Part shown: one piece after another, positions 51,395 through 60,547 of the stretch
Numbering within the stretch: position 1 is the stretch's first letter
Layout: the number at the start of each line of letters is the position of its first letter
Assembly (NCBI GenBank): GCA_017407125.1
Contig: JAFQXE010000033.1
Span: 24,514-88,513, forward strand
Direction of reading: 5' to 3'
DNA: 64,000 nt
Origin: Thermoguttaceae bacterium
GTDB lineage: Bacteria > Planctomycetota > Planctomycetia > Pirellulales > Thermoguttaceae
Notes under the pieces: model-generated
What the model was told of the DNA's origin: nothing
The model's database searches: none
Seen by the model: the letters and a program-made list of their open reading frames with translations, nothing else
Translations under genes and position numbers: made by a program

Positions 51395-53710
51395 ATGAAA
51401 CATCCCTTAATAACTCATATTACCATATTTGCTCTGTTATCTGTTTTGACGTCTTTTGCTGCGGGGGTCGAGTTCCCGAACCCCGCGGAGTTCAATCCCA
51501 CTTGGAAAAGCGCCAGTCCCGGGACGTCGTACGACCGTTCGCTGCCGACCGCGGCTCTGCTCGGGAACGGGTCGCTGGGCGTCGTCAACGGCGGGGACGT
51601 GAATCGAAAGCTCTTCGTCTTGACGCGCGGCGATTTGTGGAGCTGCGGCGACATGTCTATCGGATACAACGATAACAATATCGGTCCGATGTCCTTCGCC
51701 GATCTCATAATTCAGCCAGAAACCCCTGCGGTCGAGTCCACAGACGAACTTGACCTCCCAACCGCATCACTTAAGACAAAGGGCGTTTTCGGAAAAGGGA
51801 CGGTTCAGCTTGAGAGTTTTGTAACAGCGACGGAAGACGTGTTTGTCATAACAGGCGTTTCCGACTCGGACGACGTCTGGAACGTCCGGCTTGTCGTTCA
51901 CAATCAGAAGCCCTTCCCGACAGATTCTGGCAAATCCGATGACGGATTTTGGGTTCGGCGTTCGACGGTAAACCTTCTCCTGAAGGGCGACTCTCGCGGG
52001 TGGGTTGTCAGCGCGACTGCCGCAGTAAGCGCACTGGGCGCCCAGCTGACGCAGATCGAAACGCCTGATGGCAAAAAGGAGGCGAGCGCCCGGCTGACGA
52101 TTCGCGCTGGCGAGCCGTTTGCGATTATCGTGGCAACGAACCCGGATCGGCGATTTACCTGGGCGGAACTCGAAAAGCTCAAAGCCGATCACAAAAGCTG
52201 GTGGACGGACTGGTACGGCAAGTCCCGCATCGCCCTGGGCGACAAGGAGCTGGAATCGTTCTGGTACGGGCAGGTCTATCTGCTCGGGTCGTGCGTCCGC
52301 AAGGGGAAACTCCCTCCCGGGCTGTACGGAATCTGGGTTACGACCGACAATCCCTCCTGGCATAACGACTTCCATTTGAATTATAATTACGTAGCGACCT
52401 GTTACGGTTGTTGGTCGTCGAACCAGTGTGACGCAGCGGACGCGCTGCCAGACCCGCTTCTGGACTATCTTCCCCGCGCCGTTCGCAACGCCAAAGAAAA
52501 CCTTCAGCGTCTTGACCGCTGCAAAGGACATTACTACAAGAACACCCGGGCGTATCTCGACAGCCGCCCTGATCTCGCCGACGGCATCGACGACGCGGCT
52601 CTGTTCCCTGTGTCGCTGGGACCGTGGGGCGTCTCCCCCGAGAGCGACGAAAGCCTGTGGAGTCAGGTTTCCGACGGGGCGTTTCAGTGCGCCGTCTTCT
52701 GTACGCATTGGGAATACACGCTCGACCGCGACTACCTGAAAAAAGTCTTTCCCCTTCTCGATAAAACCGCCAACTTCTTTATGGCGTGGTGTGAAAAGGA
52801 AACTCTCCCGGACGGCTCGTACCGGTACAACGTCTGGGATTCGCACTGGGAGGGCAGCGGACTGCAGAAGAACAGCGCACCGGCGCTGGGCAGCGTAAAA
52901 CATCTCTTTGAAACGCTGGTCGACGTCGCTCCGATTCTGAGCGAAATCGGCATTGAAGTTTCCCCTGAGAAGGTCGCCGCCTGGAAGGACTTTCACGAAC
53001 ATCTGTCCGATCTGGCTGTCGGCGTCTATTCGATTAACGGCGCGCCCGTCAAGATGCTTTCCGGCGTGGAAAACGCTGACGGCTCCGCCAACCCGTCCGG
53101 CGGGAACGCGCTCAATCTGGAAAGCGTCATTCCCGGAGAGGTTTTCGCCTTTGATGTAACAGACGAGTTCCGCGCTCTTGCGGTCAATACGGTAGACGGC
53201 AACATTGCCCTGGCTCCCAAAACCGTCTGGACGTGCATCAACCAAACGCCCAAACTGTTCGCGATGGCGATTCGCGTCGGCTATCCCGCCGAGAAAATAA
53301 TCGACGCGTTCAAAACAAACCAGATTCGAAAGTTCGGTCAGAAGAATTTTCATCTGCACGACGGCGTCCATGGCGTTGAGAAAATCGGCGCGATGGAGTT
53401 TATTCAGTCCATGTTGATACAGAGCGATCACGGCTTTGTTAAGATATTTCCTAATTGGACGGGGGCTGACGCCAAATTCGAGAATTTGCGCGCCAAAGGC
53501 TGTTTTCTGCTGTCTGCGGAAATGAAAGACGGCAAGGTCGTTCGCGTGAACGTTACGTCCGAAAAGGGCGGGCGGCTCCGACTGGTTGACCCGTTTGGCG
53601 GCGAAACTATCCCCGACGGCTGGTCGCGCGGCAAGACCCGCAACAGTAACGAACCGACGATTGAACGCGACTTCAAACCGGGAGAAACGGTTACAATTCA
53701 GAATATGTAA
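51395..53710 (+). CDS. Secreted GH95-like glycoside hydrolase
   Basis: A 771-residue exported protein (signal ITIFALLSVLTSFAAG). It has the start typical of GH95 (alpha-L-fucosidase/galactosidase) enzymes: SYDRSLPTAALLGNGSLGVV, then a beta-sandwich to about 265 and an alpha/alpha-barrel with WHNDFHLNYNYVATCYGCWS near residue 325, the equivalent of the WHGDYHLNIN region. EYTLDRDYLKKVFPLL and YRYNVWDSHWEG fit the same fold. The exact family and the catalytic acids are not certain. Together with the DUF4038 protein downstream it suggests a small carbohydrate-degrading locus. Confidence 0.6.
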   Translation: MKHPLITHITIFALLSVLTSFAAGVEFPNPAEFNPTWKSASPGTSYDRSLPTAALLGNGSLGVVNGGDVNRKLFVLTRGDLWSCGDMSIGYNDNNIGPMSFADLIIQPETPAVESTDELDLPTASLKTKGVFGKGTVQLESFVTATEDVFVITGVSDSDDVWNVRLVVHNQKPFPTDSGKSDDGFWVRRSTVNLLLKGDSRGWVVSATAAVSALGAQLTQIETPDGKKEASARLTIRAGEPFAIIVATNPDRRFTWAELEKLKADHKSWWTDWYGKSRIALGDKELESFWYGQVYLLGSCVRKGKLPPGLYGIWVTTDNPSWHNDFHLNYNYVATCYGCWSSNQCDAADALPDPLLDYLPRAVRNAKENLQRLDRCKGHYYKNTRAYLDSRPDLADGIDDAALFPVSLGPWGVSPESDESLWSQVSDGAFQCAVFCTHWEYTLDRDYLKKVFPLLDKTANFFMAWCEKETLPDGSYRYNVWDSHWEGSGLQKNSAPALGSVKHLFETLVDVAPILSEIGIEVSPEKVAAWKDFHEHLSDLAVGVYSINGAPVKMLSGVENADGSANPSGGNALNLESVIPGEVFAFDVTDEFRALAVNTVDGNIALAPKTVWTCINQTPKLFAMAIRVGYPAEKIIDAFKTNQIRKFGQKNFHLHDGVHGVEKIGAMEFIQSMLIQSDHGFVKIFPNWTGADAKFENLRAKGCFLLSAEMKDGKVVRVNVTSEKGGRLRLVDPFGGETIPDGWSRGKTRNSNEPTIERDFKPGETVTIQNM

Positions 53711-53830
53711 TGCAGAATTCGGAATTACGCAACACGGCGTCGAAACGCCGTTCCAAGTCCGCAAAGAAAAGCCTCACGCAAAGTCCGCAAAGTTCGCAAA
53801 GTTTTAAAAAAGCGAACGCTATCGCGACTG
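53711..53830. repeat. Mixed repeat sequence between glycoside hydrolase genes
   Basis: GAATTCGGAATTACGCAACA directly after the stop, a short hairpin (GGCGTCGAAACGCC), and GCAAAGTCCGCAAAGTTCGC units also seen at 38.09 kb. Confidence 0.7.
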
Positions 53831-53867
53831 ATTATTTTTTTCGCAACTTACCCACGGAGACCCAATT

Positions 53868-55574
53868 ATGAAAACCCGCTATATCCTGTTATCGTTTGTT
53901 TTATCCGCGATTGTTTCCGTATGTCTGGGCGAAGAACGGACTGTTCCGGTCTGGACGGCGACGGAGTTTGAATTTCAGTCTCAAAAAGACTGGTCAGACG
54001 CTCAGGCGTTTAACGACGTAACGCTCGACGTCGCGTTTACCTCCGAATCGGGGACGGTTTTGACGGTTCCCGCCTTTTGGGACGGCGGAAAAGTCTGGCG
54101 CGTTCGTTTCGCTCCGACGGAGCCGGGCGTCTGGACGTACAAAACCTCGTGTACGCCGGACGACGTGGGTCTGAACGGTCAGACGGGACGTCTCAAAGCG
54201 GTTCCGTACGACGGCGATCTGGAAATCTATCGCCGCGGTTTTGTTACAACTCGCGAGGACTTGAAGTATTTCGTCTACGCCGACGGGACGCCGTTTTTCT
54301 ATCTGGGCGACACCCACTGGAGCATGATGAAAGAGGAATTCGACGAACCGGGGCCTCACGCTGGCAAGCTGAAAACGGACTCGCATTTCAAGGCGATTGT
54401 CGACCGCCGCGTCGAGCAGGGATTTACGGTGTATCAGTCGGAACCGATCGGAATTTCGGTTTATCTGTCCGATCCCAACAAAGTCGGGATTGATTATTCA
54501 GACGGCATTTCCGCTGACGACGTCAAGGGGTTCCAGAAAATGGACAAGTACTTCGCGTATATCGCTCAAAAGGGGCTGGTGCACGCCAACGCGCAGTTCT
54601 TCTTTCCGAACGAAATGAAGGCGATTGAGCATGACGACGCCTATCTGGAACGTCTGTCGCGATACTGGGTTGCGCGCTATAGCGCCTATCCGGTTTTCTG
54701 GACGCTGGGACAGGAAGTCGACGACGATTTCTACGGCAAGTTCGACCGCAGCAACAACCCATACGTCAAGGTTTGTAAATGGCTTTATCAGTACGACCCG
54801 TACCGTCATCCGATTTCCGCTCATCAGGAAAACGCCGGATGCGTTACTCGAACCGGAAACGGGAAGAAAGTTCGTGCGTCTATTTTCCAAAACGTTCCTG
54901 GTCATACGTGGTACGCCGTTCAGTGGGCGCGGCGGCTTGATCAGCCGTTTGACTTGAGCGTTCCGAAAGATTTTTGGAACGACGGACAAGGCAAGCCGGC
55001 GATTCTGTACGAGGGCAAATACTGCTATTTGTGGACGAAGGACTTTGGAGCGCGCGCTCAGGGCTGGTACGCGTATCTGACCGGGCTTTACGGCTACGGC
55101 TACGGCGCAGAGGACATCTGGCTCTATCTGAGTACGTACGACATGAAATCGACGTCCCGGCACGACGGCGTTTCAGCTGTTACGCCGGAAGACAAAGCTA
55201 TTCCATGGTCAGAGGCGTTAGAGCTTCCCTCCGCCATTCAGATGGGATACATGAAAAAGTTCCTCCAGGAGCGTGAATGGTGGAAGCTGACGCCGGAATT
55301 TTCCGGCGGTGAAATGCGGTTCACGCCGGGCGCCAAGGTCTTTTACGTCGCCGCTCATGAACAGGCAAAGCGATTCGTTTTCTATTTCTATTCGACTGGA
55401 ACGGAAACCGGAACGCTTGAGAACCTTGCTCCCAGCCGTATTGTAACAGCCGTCTGGTTTGACCCGCAGACGGGCGTTTATCAGCTGCCGGTAACGCTGA
55501 CCGTTTCGGAATCCGGAACCGTCGCGCTTCCGAAGAAACCCAACGACGCCGACTGGGTTTTGTACGTGGAATAA
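53868..55574 (+). CDS. Secreted DUF5060-DUF4038 glycoside hydrolase (apiosidase-like)
   Basis: 568 residues with signal peptide (ILLSFVLSAIVSVCLG). The N-terminal immunoglobulin-like DUF5060 domain (WTATEFEFQS ... VWRVRFAPTEPGVWTYKT, read in parts) is followed by a DUF4038 TIM barrel (FVYADGTPFFYLGDTHWSMM near residue 140; VFWTLGQEVDDDF near 280; YEGKYCYL near 380) and a C-terminal beta domain. The barrel class includes GH140 apiosidases and other retaining enzymes; GQEVDDD and YEGKY are the places where the catalytic acids are expected. The substrate is probably plant or host glycan. Confidence 0.8.
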   Translation: MKTRYILLSFVLSAIVSVCLGEERTVPVWTATEFEFQSQKDWSDAQAFNDVTLDVAFTSESGTVLTVPAFWDGGKVWRVRFAPTEPGVWTYKTSCTPDDVGLNGQTGRLKAVPYDGDLEIYRRGFVTTREDLKYFVYADGTPFFYLGDTHWSMMKEEFDEPGPHAGKLKTDSHFKAIVDRRVEQGFTVYQSEPIGISVYLSDPNKVGIDYSDGISADDVKGFQKMDKYFAYIAQKGLVHANAQFFFPNEMKAIEHDDAYLERLSRYWVARYSAYPVFWTLGQEVDDDFYGKFDRSNNPYVKVCKWLYQYDPYRHPISAHQENAGCVTRTGNGKKVRASIFQNVPGHTWYAVQWARRLDQPFDLSVPKDFWNDGQGKPAILYEGKYCYLWTKDFGARAQGWYAYLTGLYGYGYGAEDIWLYLSTYDMKSTSRHDGVSAVTPEDKAIPWSEALELPSAIQMGYMKKFLQEREWWKLTPEFSGGEMRFTPGAKVFYVAAHEQAKRFVFYFYSTGTETGTLENLAPSRIVTAVWFDPQTGVYQLPVTLTVSESGTVALPKKPNDADWVLYVE

Positions 55575-55612
55575 GTGGGAATGTTTACTATCATCATAAG
55601 GAGAGAACGCAA

Positions 55613-56542
55613 ATGGCTGCTAATTCTTTATCGTACGCCGATTTTTTGGAAACGCTCAGCGCCGACGACAGGCAAGATGTGAAGTCGTTCTTTGAAAACA
55701 ATTTTGAACAAATTGAGAACAATGACTTGCATTTTAGTCCGTATCAGAATTCAATACAAAACGTCAACGATTTCTATGCGAGAATTGGTCTGGCGTTTTT
55801 CAGTCCAGAACCATACGGGAACGCGTTTATGATTGCAGAGCGGCTGGACGATCAAAACAATCCGCCCAATGAAGTTCTGTTGTATATTCCGGAGAAGAAG
55901 GGCTTTTATTATCAAAGCCCGTTTGTCGAGACGTTTAAGGTTGCAGATTCGTTTTCAGAATTGCTGAATAAACTTGGACTGTCCGAAATGACCGGCGGCG
56001 ACAACTTATCGGAAAACGCAGACGATATTTTGGATTCTGATGAACTGAAGGAGATTAAGAATTGTTACGGCGAGGCGGTTGACCAGAGCGTTCTCTATTT
56101 CTATCGCGAAGTCTTTGATAACGACTCGGTAACCGTTGACCGGTTGTTTCCTGACGATAAAGAGAATGAAAACGTCGTGTACGAGCGCGGCGATTTCAAT
56201 ATTCGATTTCCGTTTAAGCCGCTTCGTGAAGACCGGTTAGGATTTCCTGTCGAGAACTGTTACGTCTTTGGTCTGGGAACCGGCGGCTTGGAATGCGGAG
56301 ACGACGAAGGATATCTGGTTTATAACGCAAACAGCGGCGAAATTTATCGATATGAATTTTTGTGGCCTTTTAAAGAGAAACTCCCTTGGTGGCATTGGCG
56401 CAGCTTGCTGGGCTGTAAGAGAGATGAAATCTTAGTAATCAAGATTGCCGACAGCTTTAACGAGTTCCTGACCAAACTGGAACAGCATGGCTGGAAACCG
56501 ATTGTTGAAGATTGGGGAAACTACTACAGACTCATCCAGTAA
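55613..56542 (+). CDS. SUKH (SMI1/KNR4)-like protein with duplicated domain
   Basis: 309 residues without a signal peptide. Two halves repeat: each ends in a similar element (VADSFSELLNKLGL near residue 115 and IADSFNEFLTKLEQ near 287) preceded by strands typical of SMI1/KNR4 proteins (NEVLLYIPEKKGFYY, EIYRYEFLW). SUKH proteins are often immunity factors to secreted toxins, but no toxin gene is near. The ribosome-binding site AGGAGAG is 7 bases before the ATG. Confidence 0.45.
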   Translation: MAANSLSYADFLETLSADDRQDVKSFFENNFEQIENNDLHFSPYQNSIQNVNDFYARIGLAFFSPEPYGNAFMIAERLDDQNNPPNEVLLYIPEKKGFYYQSPFVETFKVADSFSELLNKLGLSEMTGGDNLSENADDILDSDELKEIKNCYGEAVDQSVLYFYREVFDNDSVTVDRLFPDDKENENVVYERGDFNIRFPFKPLREDRLGFPVENCYVFGLGTGGLECGDDEGYLVYNANSGEIYRYEFLWPFKEKLPWWHWRSLLGCKRDEILVIKIADSFNEFLTKLEQHGWKPIVEDWGNYYRLIQ

Positions 56543-56622
56543 AGCTTGGTTCCAGATTACGGCAGAACCATGTATTCTACGAAACGCTCAAAAATCACAA
56601 TAAATTTCCCAAAAATAGACAA

Positions 56623-56650
56623 TTGATTTTATTTTGTTCTATGGTATAAT
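56623..56650 (+). promoter_or_regulatory. Predicted promoter of the sugar isomerase-like gene
   Basis: TTGATT (56623-56628), 16 bases, TATAAT (56645-56650). A 190-base leader follows, mostly made of AGCTAG-type repeats. Confidence 0.5.
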
Positions 56651-56680
56651 GTAATTCAAATGGTTCTTCGGGTAAGACCA

Positions 56681-56780
56681 GCCGCTAGCTATTAGCCGCT
56701 AGCTGTTAGCTTGGGCATTCGTAGCTATAAGCAGATATCTAAAAGCTAGGAGCTAAAGGCTAGGGGCTAGAAGCTAAATC
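56681..56780. repeat. AGCTAG-type repeat cluster
   Basis: AGCCGCTAGCTATTAGCCGC and inverse AAAAGCTAGGAGCTAAAGGC copies form an inverted cluster related to 42909-42995. It lies in the leader of the isomerase-like gene. Confidence 0.75.
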
Positions 56781-56840
56781 GCAACAATAGACCCGGATAA
56801 CCCTTATATTCACCCCCCTACATTTGCCAAGGAGAAAACA

Positions 56841-57671
56841 ATGGGTAAAATTGGAATCGGATTAAATCTGGAAGCGGTTCGCACCAGCCACAAGAGTTTT
56901 GAATGGGGCGTTCAGTTCGCCAAAGAACTCGGTTACGAGTACATCGAGCCGATGGTTCACTGGGGACGCGAATTGCTGTCAGAAGCGCGATATTTTCATA
57001 GCGTCTCGATGCTTGACGACCCGTTCCGCGTTCGCGACGCCGTCGAAGCCGCCGGGCTGAAGCTGTCGGCGCTGTCGTCCCACTCTCAGCTGTCCAAGCC
57101 GGAAATTGCGGTGGAATACCTCAAGCAGGCGGCTCGGTTTGCCAAAGAATGCGGCGCCCCGATTATCAACACGCACGAAGGACACAAACAGACCTGGACA
57201 ACCGAAGAGGAAGACTTCGTTCTGATTAAGTACTCGATTATGGAAGCGTCGAAAGTCGCCGCCCGCCGCGGAATCAAAATTGGGCTGGAAACCCATCAGA
57301 CGTACTCTCTCGTGCCGGACAAGTACGAACGAATCCTCAATCTGGTGGACTCGCCGTATATTGGCGCCAACTTCGACACCGGCAACGCCTATCTGGGCGG
57401 GCTGGACCCGGTCGAACAGGTGGAACGGTTTAAGAATCGCATTATCCACATGCACGCCAAAGACATTTCCGTGGAACAGTCCAATGCTGAACGCGGCAAA
57501 GTGATGGGCACAGCTGTCGGCTGCGCCTGCGGAGACGGCGTTATCGACTGGGAAAAGATTGTCGCGATTATTCGACCCCTGCCGCAAGACATCGTCCTTT
57601 CCGTTGAATGCGGATCCCTCGACCAGGCCGCCAGAAGCATTGACTATCTGCGGAAAGTGGTAGGAAAGTAG
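56841..57671 (+). CDS. Sugar phosphate isomerase/epimerase-like TIM barrel protein
   Basis: A 276-residue AP-endonuclease-2/xylose-isomerase-like barrel: GIGLNLEAV at the start, YEYIEPMVHWGRE, LKLSALSSHSQL, APIINTHEGH, IKIGLETHQTYSLVP (metal-binding Glu), GANFDTGNA (Asp), IIHMHAKDIS (His/Asp) and LSVECGS (Glu) at the end. The metal-ligand order Glu-Asp-His-Glu is intact, so it is probably active. The ribosome-binding site AAGGAG is 7 bases upstream. It is monocistronic with a strong terminator. Confidence 0.8.
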   Translation: MGKIGIGLNLEAVRTSHKSFEWGVQFAKELGYEYIEPMVHWGRELLSEARYFHSVSMLDDPFRVRDAVEAAGLKLSALSSHSQLSKPEIAVEYLKQAARFAKECGAPIINTHEGHKQTWTTEEEDFVLIKYSIMEASKVAARRGIKIGLETHQTYSLVPDKYERILNLVDSPYIGANFDTGNAYLGGLDPVEQVERFKNRIIHMHAKDISVEQSNAERGKVMGTAVGCACGDGVIDWEKIVAIIRPLPQDIVLSVECGSLDQAARSIDYLRKVVGK

Positions 57672-57699
57672 GATTGTCTGCCGTCTTTTATTTTTTTAG

Positions 57700-57740
57700 A
57701 ACGCAGAATACGCAGACTACTCGCAGAATACGCAGACGGG
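57700..57740. repeat. ACGCAGAATACGCAGA array, left copy around the GxxExxY gene
   Basis: Units of the type CGCAGAATA/CGCAGACTA. The inverse array (TCTGCGTATTCTGCG) lies at 58482-58520, after the GxxExxY gene. Confidence 0.7.
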
Positions 57741-57802
57741 CTGGGAATGTGGCGACGACGCCAACTACGTTGGCTTCGCCACGATTCCCGCCCGGTTTTT
57801 TT
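57737..57802 (+). terminator. Long intrinsic terminator of the isomerase-like gene
   Basis: Nested stems: CGGGC/GCCCG, GGGAAT/ATTCCC, GTGGCGA/TCGCCAC and GCCAAC/GTTGGC, followed by seven T. Confidence 0.8.
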
Positions 57803-57851
57803 AAAATGATTTTGATGTCAAACGTTAGTTTAGATAGATAGGAGTGATTGT

Positions 57852-58271
57852 ATGCATCCACTTTATAATAAAGCGTCAATGTTAACAGAAAAGATAATCG
57901 GGGCTGCAGTAGATGTACATCATCATTTTGGTCCAGGGTTACTGGAATCTATCTATGTGAAGTGTCTGGAATATGAGCTGAACTTGCAAGGGCTTAAAAC
58001 GAAGCGTGAAGTTCCCGTCAAAATTGAATACAAAGGTTATACGTTTGACGAAAGCCTTCGATTGGATTTATTAGTTGAGGATTGTGTTATTATTGAAGCA
58101 AAAGCAGTTGACAAAGATTCAGAGAATATGGAATATTACAAGGCGCAAATACTATCTTATATGAAATTGTTGAACATTCCCCTTGGGCTTGTTATCAATT
58201 TTCACAATCCGCGGCTTGGCGACCGAGGAATTCGAAGAGTTATACTCAAAGACGCCGATCAACCGGATTAA
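57852..58271 (+). CDS. GxxExxY protein (PDDEXK-like)
   Basis: A 139-residue protein of the GxxExxY family: the motif is GPGLLESIY near residue 37; a nuclease-like core follows (LRLDLLVEDCVIIEAKAV, with D and ExK), then YYKAQILSYMKLLNIPLGLVINF. The function is unknown; the PDDEXK-like residues suggest nucleic-acid cleavage. GGAG lies 7 bases before the ATG. The gene is bracketed by inverted ACGCAGAATA-type arrays. Confidence 0.8.
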   Translation: MHPLYNKASMLTEKIIGAAVDVHHHFGPGLLESIYVKCLEYELNLQGLKTKREVPVKIEYKGYTFDESLRLDLLVEDCVIIEAKAVDKDSENMEYYKAQILSYMKLLNIPLGLVINFHNPRLGDRGIRRVILKDADQPD

Positions 58272-58299
58272 TGATAACTTATTCGTTGTACGCCATATT

Positions 58300-58660
58300 C
58301 TAACCTATCAATTTTTATCATTTTTAAAACCGCAATCGGACATCGTGTCATAGCCCGAGCATCGGGCGTAGATGACACACCGACAAGGTCGGTTCCTGAT
58401 TGGACGTGGGTAGCGCCAAAATCAGCTTTTTCGGAGACAAAACCTTGTCCTTCTGCCCGCGCGGCTTCGCGCCGCTTGCTTCTGCGTATTCTGCGAGGAG
58501 TCTGCGATCTCTGCGTTCTTAATTTGCCGGATTTAAAATCAATATCGACGCAGAAAAATATCCCTCTCCGCCCCTATTGCATCAAAGCATAATTGTGCTA
58601 AAATAATATATAGTCAATGCCGTCGAGAATTGTTTGGGCGGCAGATTGACATTTTCCGGT
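58300..58660. repeat. Hairpin-rich intergenic region after the GxxExxY gene
   Basis: Contains CCCGAGCATCGGG, ACCGACAAGGTCGGT, GCGCGGCTTCGCGCCGC and the inverse TCTGCGTATTCTGCG array (58482-58520). No gene is credible. Confidence 0.6.
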
Positions 58661-58691
58661 AAACCGTTGATTGATCAGGAGCGTATTCCCC

Positions 58692-59039
58692 ATGGAAAGA
58701 ATCATGTTCAAATCGAAAATCCACCGCGCTACTTTAACTGCGCTGAAATTGGACTACGAGGGCAGTATTTCCATTGATTCCGACCTGCTCAAAGCCGCCG
58801 ACATCCTGCCGGGCGAGCAAGTCCACGTTCTCAACTGCTCCAACGGCGACCGGCTTATCACGTACGCTATCGAAGCCCCCGCCGGGTCGGGAACGGTCAT
58901 GCTCAACGGGCCTGCCGCCAGAAACGGCTATATCGGCGATAAAGTTGTGATTATCACGTACGCCAACTACTCAGACTCTGCCGCTCATTCGCATAAGCCA
59001 ACCGTTGTCAAGGTTGACGACAACAACAGAGTAAAATAA
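58692..59039 (+). CDS. panD: Aspartate 1-decarboxylase proenzyme
   Basis: A 115-residue pyruvoyl enzyme that makes beta-alanine for pantothenate. The start at 58692 places the self-cleavage pair at Gly24-Ser25 (DYEGSIS), the same numbering as the well-known enterobacterial enzyme, and AGGAG lies 10 bases upstream; a later ATG (58704) would shift this. Also seen: KIHRATLT with Lys9 and His11, and NGPAARNGYIGDKVVI at the C-terminal half. Complete and probably active. Confidence 0.93.
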   Translation: MERIMFKSKIHRATLTALKLDYEGSISIDSDLLKAADILPGEQVHVLNCSNGDRLITYAIEAPAGSGTVMLNGPAARNGYIGDKVVIITYANYSDSAAHSHKPTVVKVDDNNRVK

Positions 59040-59047
59040 TACGGAAC

Positions 59048-59080
59048 ACGGAATCGGAACAATTTCTGATTCCGTTTTTT
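59048..59080 (+). terminator. Intrinsic terminator of panD
   Basis: ACGGAATC (59048-59055) pairs with GATTCCGT (59068-59075), with a T run to 59081. Confidence 0.85.
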
Positions 59081-59111
59081 TATGCCCCCCCGCCCCCAAA
59101 GGAGAATCAAT

Positions 59112-59717
59112 ATGCCCAAGTTCAAAGAACTGGTTCGCATGTTTGTCGCTGTCGAAATCGCTCAGAAAAGCGCTCTTCAAATTGAAAAGCTCATGACGGT
59201 TTTCGCGTCCTGCGGCGCCGATATAAAGTGGGTGGAATCCGGGCAGTTTCACGTTACGCTCAAGTTCCTTGGCGACGTTGAACGGGAAGACATGGCGGAC
59301 GTCTGCATGGAATTCCAAAAAGCGGTTAAAGACATTCCTCCGTTTGAAATTCAAGCGACAGGCGCAGGCGCGTTCCCGAAAATCGAGATGCCGAGAACGG
59401 TTTGGGTGGGCGTTGAAGACCCGTCCAGCCAGCTTACCGCGGCGTTTAACGCGGTTGAGGCGGCGGCGGTGAAAATAGGGTTCGTTCGAGAAAACAAGCC
59501 GTACGTTCCGCACATCACGTTAGGCAGAATCCGCAAGCCGTCAGCGGCGTTGAGGGACTTGAGCGAAAAGATCGCCCAGTATCCGCGCTGCGATTTAGGG
59601 AAAACGTACGTAACGCATATAGACGTGCTGTCTTCCGAATTGACTCGCCGCGGTCCGCTGTACGCGGTTTTGGCAAGATGTCCGTTACAGGGCGTTACAC
59701 TCAAAGACGAAGATTGA
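59112..59717 (+). CDS. thpR: RNA 2',3'-cyclic phosphodiesterase
   Basis: 201 residues of the 2H phosphoesterase superfamily. The two catalytic motifs are HVTLKFLG (His47-Thr49) and HITLGRI in the second half. It opens 2',3'-cyclic phosphates, a tRNA-repair/ligase-type activity. The start at 59112 has AAAGGAG 8 bases upstream; the frame opens 10 codons earlier but overlaps the panD terminator. Confidence 0.9.
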   Translation: MPKFKELVRMFVAVEIAQKSALQIEKLMTVFASCGADIKWVESGQFHVTLKFLGDVEREDMADVCMEFQKAVKDIPPFEIQATGAGAFPKIEMPRTVWVGVEDPSSQLTAAFNAVEAAAVKIGFVRENKPYVPHITLGRIRKPSAALRDLSEKIAQYPRCDLGKTYVTHIDVLSSELTRRGPLYAVLARCPLQGVTLKDED

Positions 59718-59751
59718 TTTTTTCAAAAAGTAAGAATACGGGAGTTAAAGA

Positions 59752-60447
59752 ATGGAAAACTCGCTTTTGTATTTAATTGTTGCAGGCGTTCCAGCTCTGA
59801 TAGGCATGCTTGCCCAAGGTTGGCTTAAGTCGGCTGTTACTAATGGTCAGAATTATAAAACCAGCATAACGGGCGCGGAAGCCGCCAGACAAATGTTGGA
59901 CGCAAACGGTCTTCAGCACGTCAGAATCAATAAAATTGACGGCTTTTTGACAGACCATTACAATCCGTCAGACAAAACGCTCAATCTTAGCGCAGATATT
60001 CACGACGGCTATACAGCCACCGCCGTCGGCGTTGCCTGTCACGAAGCGGGACACGCGGTTCAGGACGGAACGCATTACGCGCCTCTTGTAGTTCGCAATC
60101 TTGCCGTCCCGATGGCGAACATTGGCAGCAACATTGGTTTAGCGCTGTTTGCTGCCGGGTTGGGAGTTCAACAGGCAAGTCAAAATACAATGCTGGCTTG
60201 GATTGGTCTGGGACTGTTTGCTTTTGTCTCGTTTTTTCAGCTGATCAATTTGCCGGTAGAATACAACGCTTCGGCTCGCGGAAAAGTTTTTCTGAACAAA
60301 TCCAGAATTGTCAGCGGCGACGGCGTGGGATTGGTTCGCAGCGCTTTGTACGCAGCTGCGCTGACGTATGTAGCCGCTACAGTTCAGGCGGTCGCTCAGT
60401 TGCTGTACTTGTTCACAGTGATGCAATCCCGTTCGAGAAGAGAGTAA
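59752..60447 (+). CDS. Neutral zinc metallopeptidase-like membrane protein
   Basis: 231 residues: N-terminal membrane helix (LLYLIVAGVPALIGMLAQGW), then SGAEAARQ-type region (TGAEAARQMLDANG), the zinc motif HEAGHAVQD at 97-105, two hydrophobic helices (LAVPMANIGSNIGLALFAAG, MLAWIGLGLFAFVSFFQL), and VEYNASARG with the likely third ligand Glu. This is the Zn_peptidase_2 (YugP-like) pattern. It lies 34 bases after thpR. Confidence 0.85.
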   Translation: MENSLLYLIVAGVPALIGMLAQGWLKSAVTNGQNYKTSITGAEAARQMLDANGLQHVRINKIDGFLTDHYNPSDKTLNLSADIHDGYTATAVGVACHEAGHAVQDGTHYAPLVVRNLAVPMANIGSNIGLALFAAGLGVQQASQNTMLAWIGLGLFAFVSFFQLINLPVEYNASARGKVFLNKSRIVSGDGVGLVRSALYAAALTYVAATVQAVAQLLYLFTVMQSRSRRE

Positions 60448-60547
60448 TAATTCAAAAATGTTTTGTAACGTTTGATGCGAATCTGTTTCAGATCGCTGAT
60501 ATACTTCCGTTTTTTCCTTTAACCATTCCGATCCCCCCGTTAAGATC

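Noticed and set aside
51767..53764. 665-codon minus-strand frame antisense to the GH95-like gene
   Set aside because: Arg-rich with no recognisable domain; the sense frame has a signal peptide and hydrolase motifs.
56681..56780. AGCTAG repeats considered as a CRISPR array
   Set aside because: The units are 7-10 bases with no unique spacers of constant length and no cas genes nearby.
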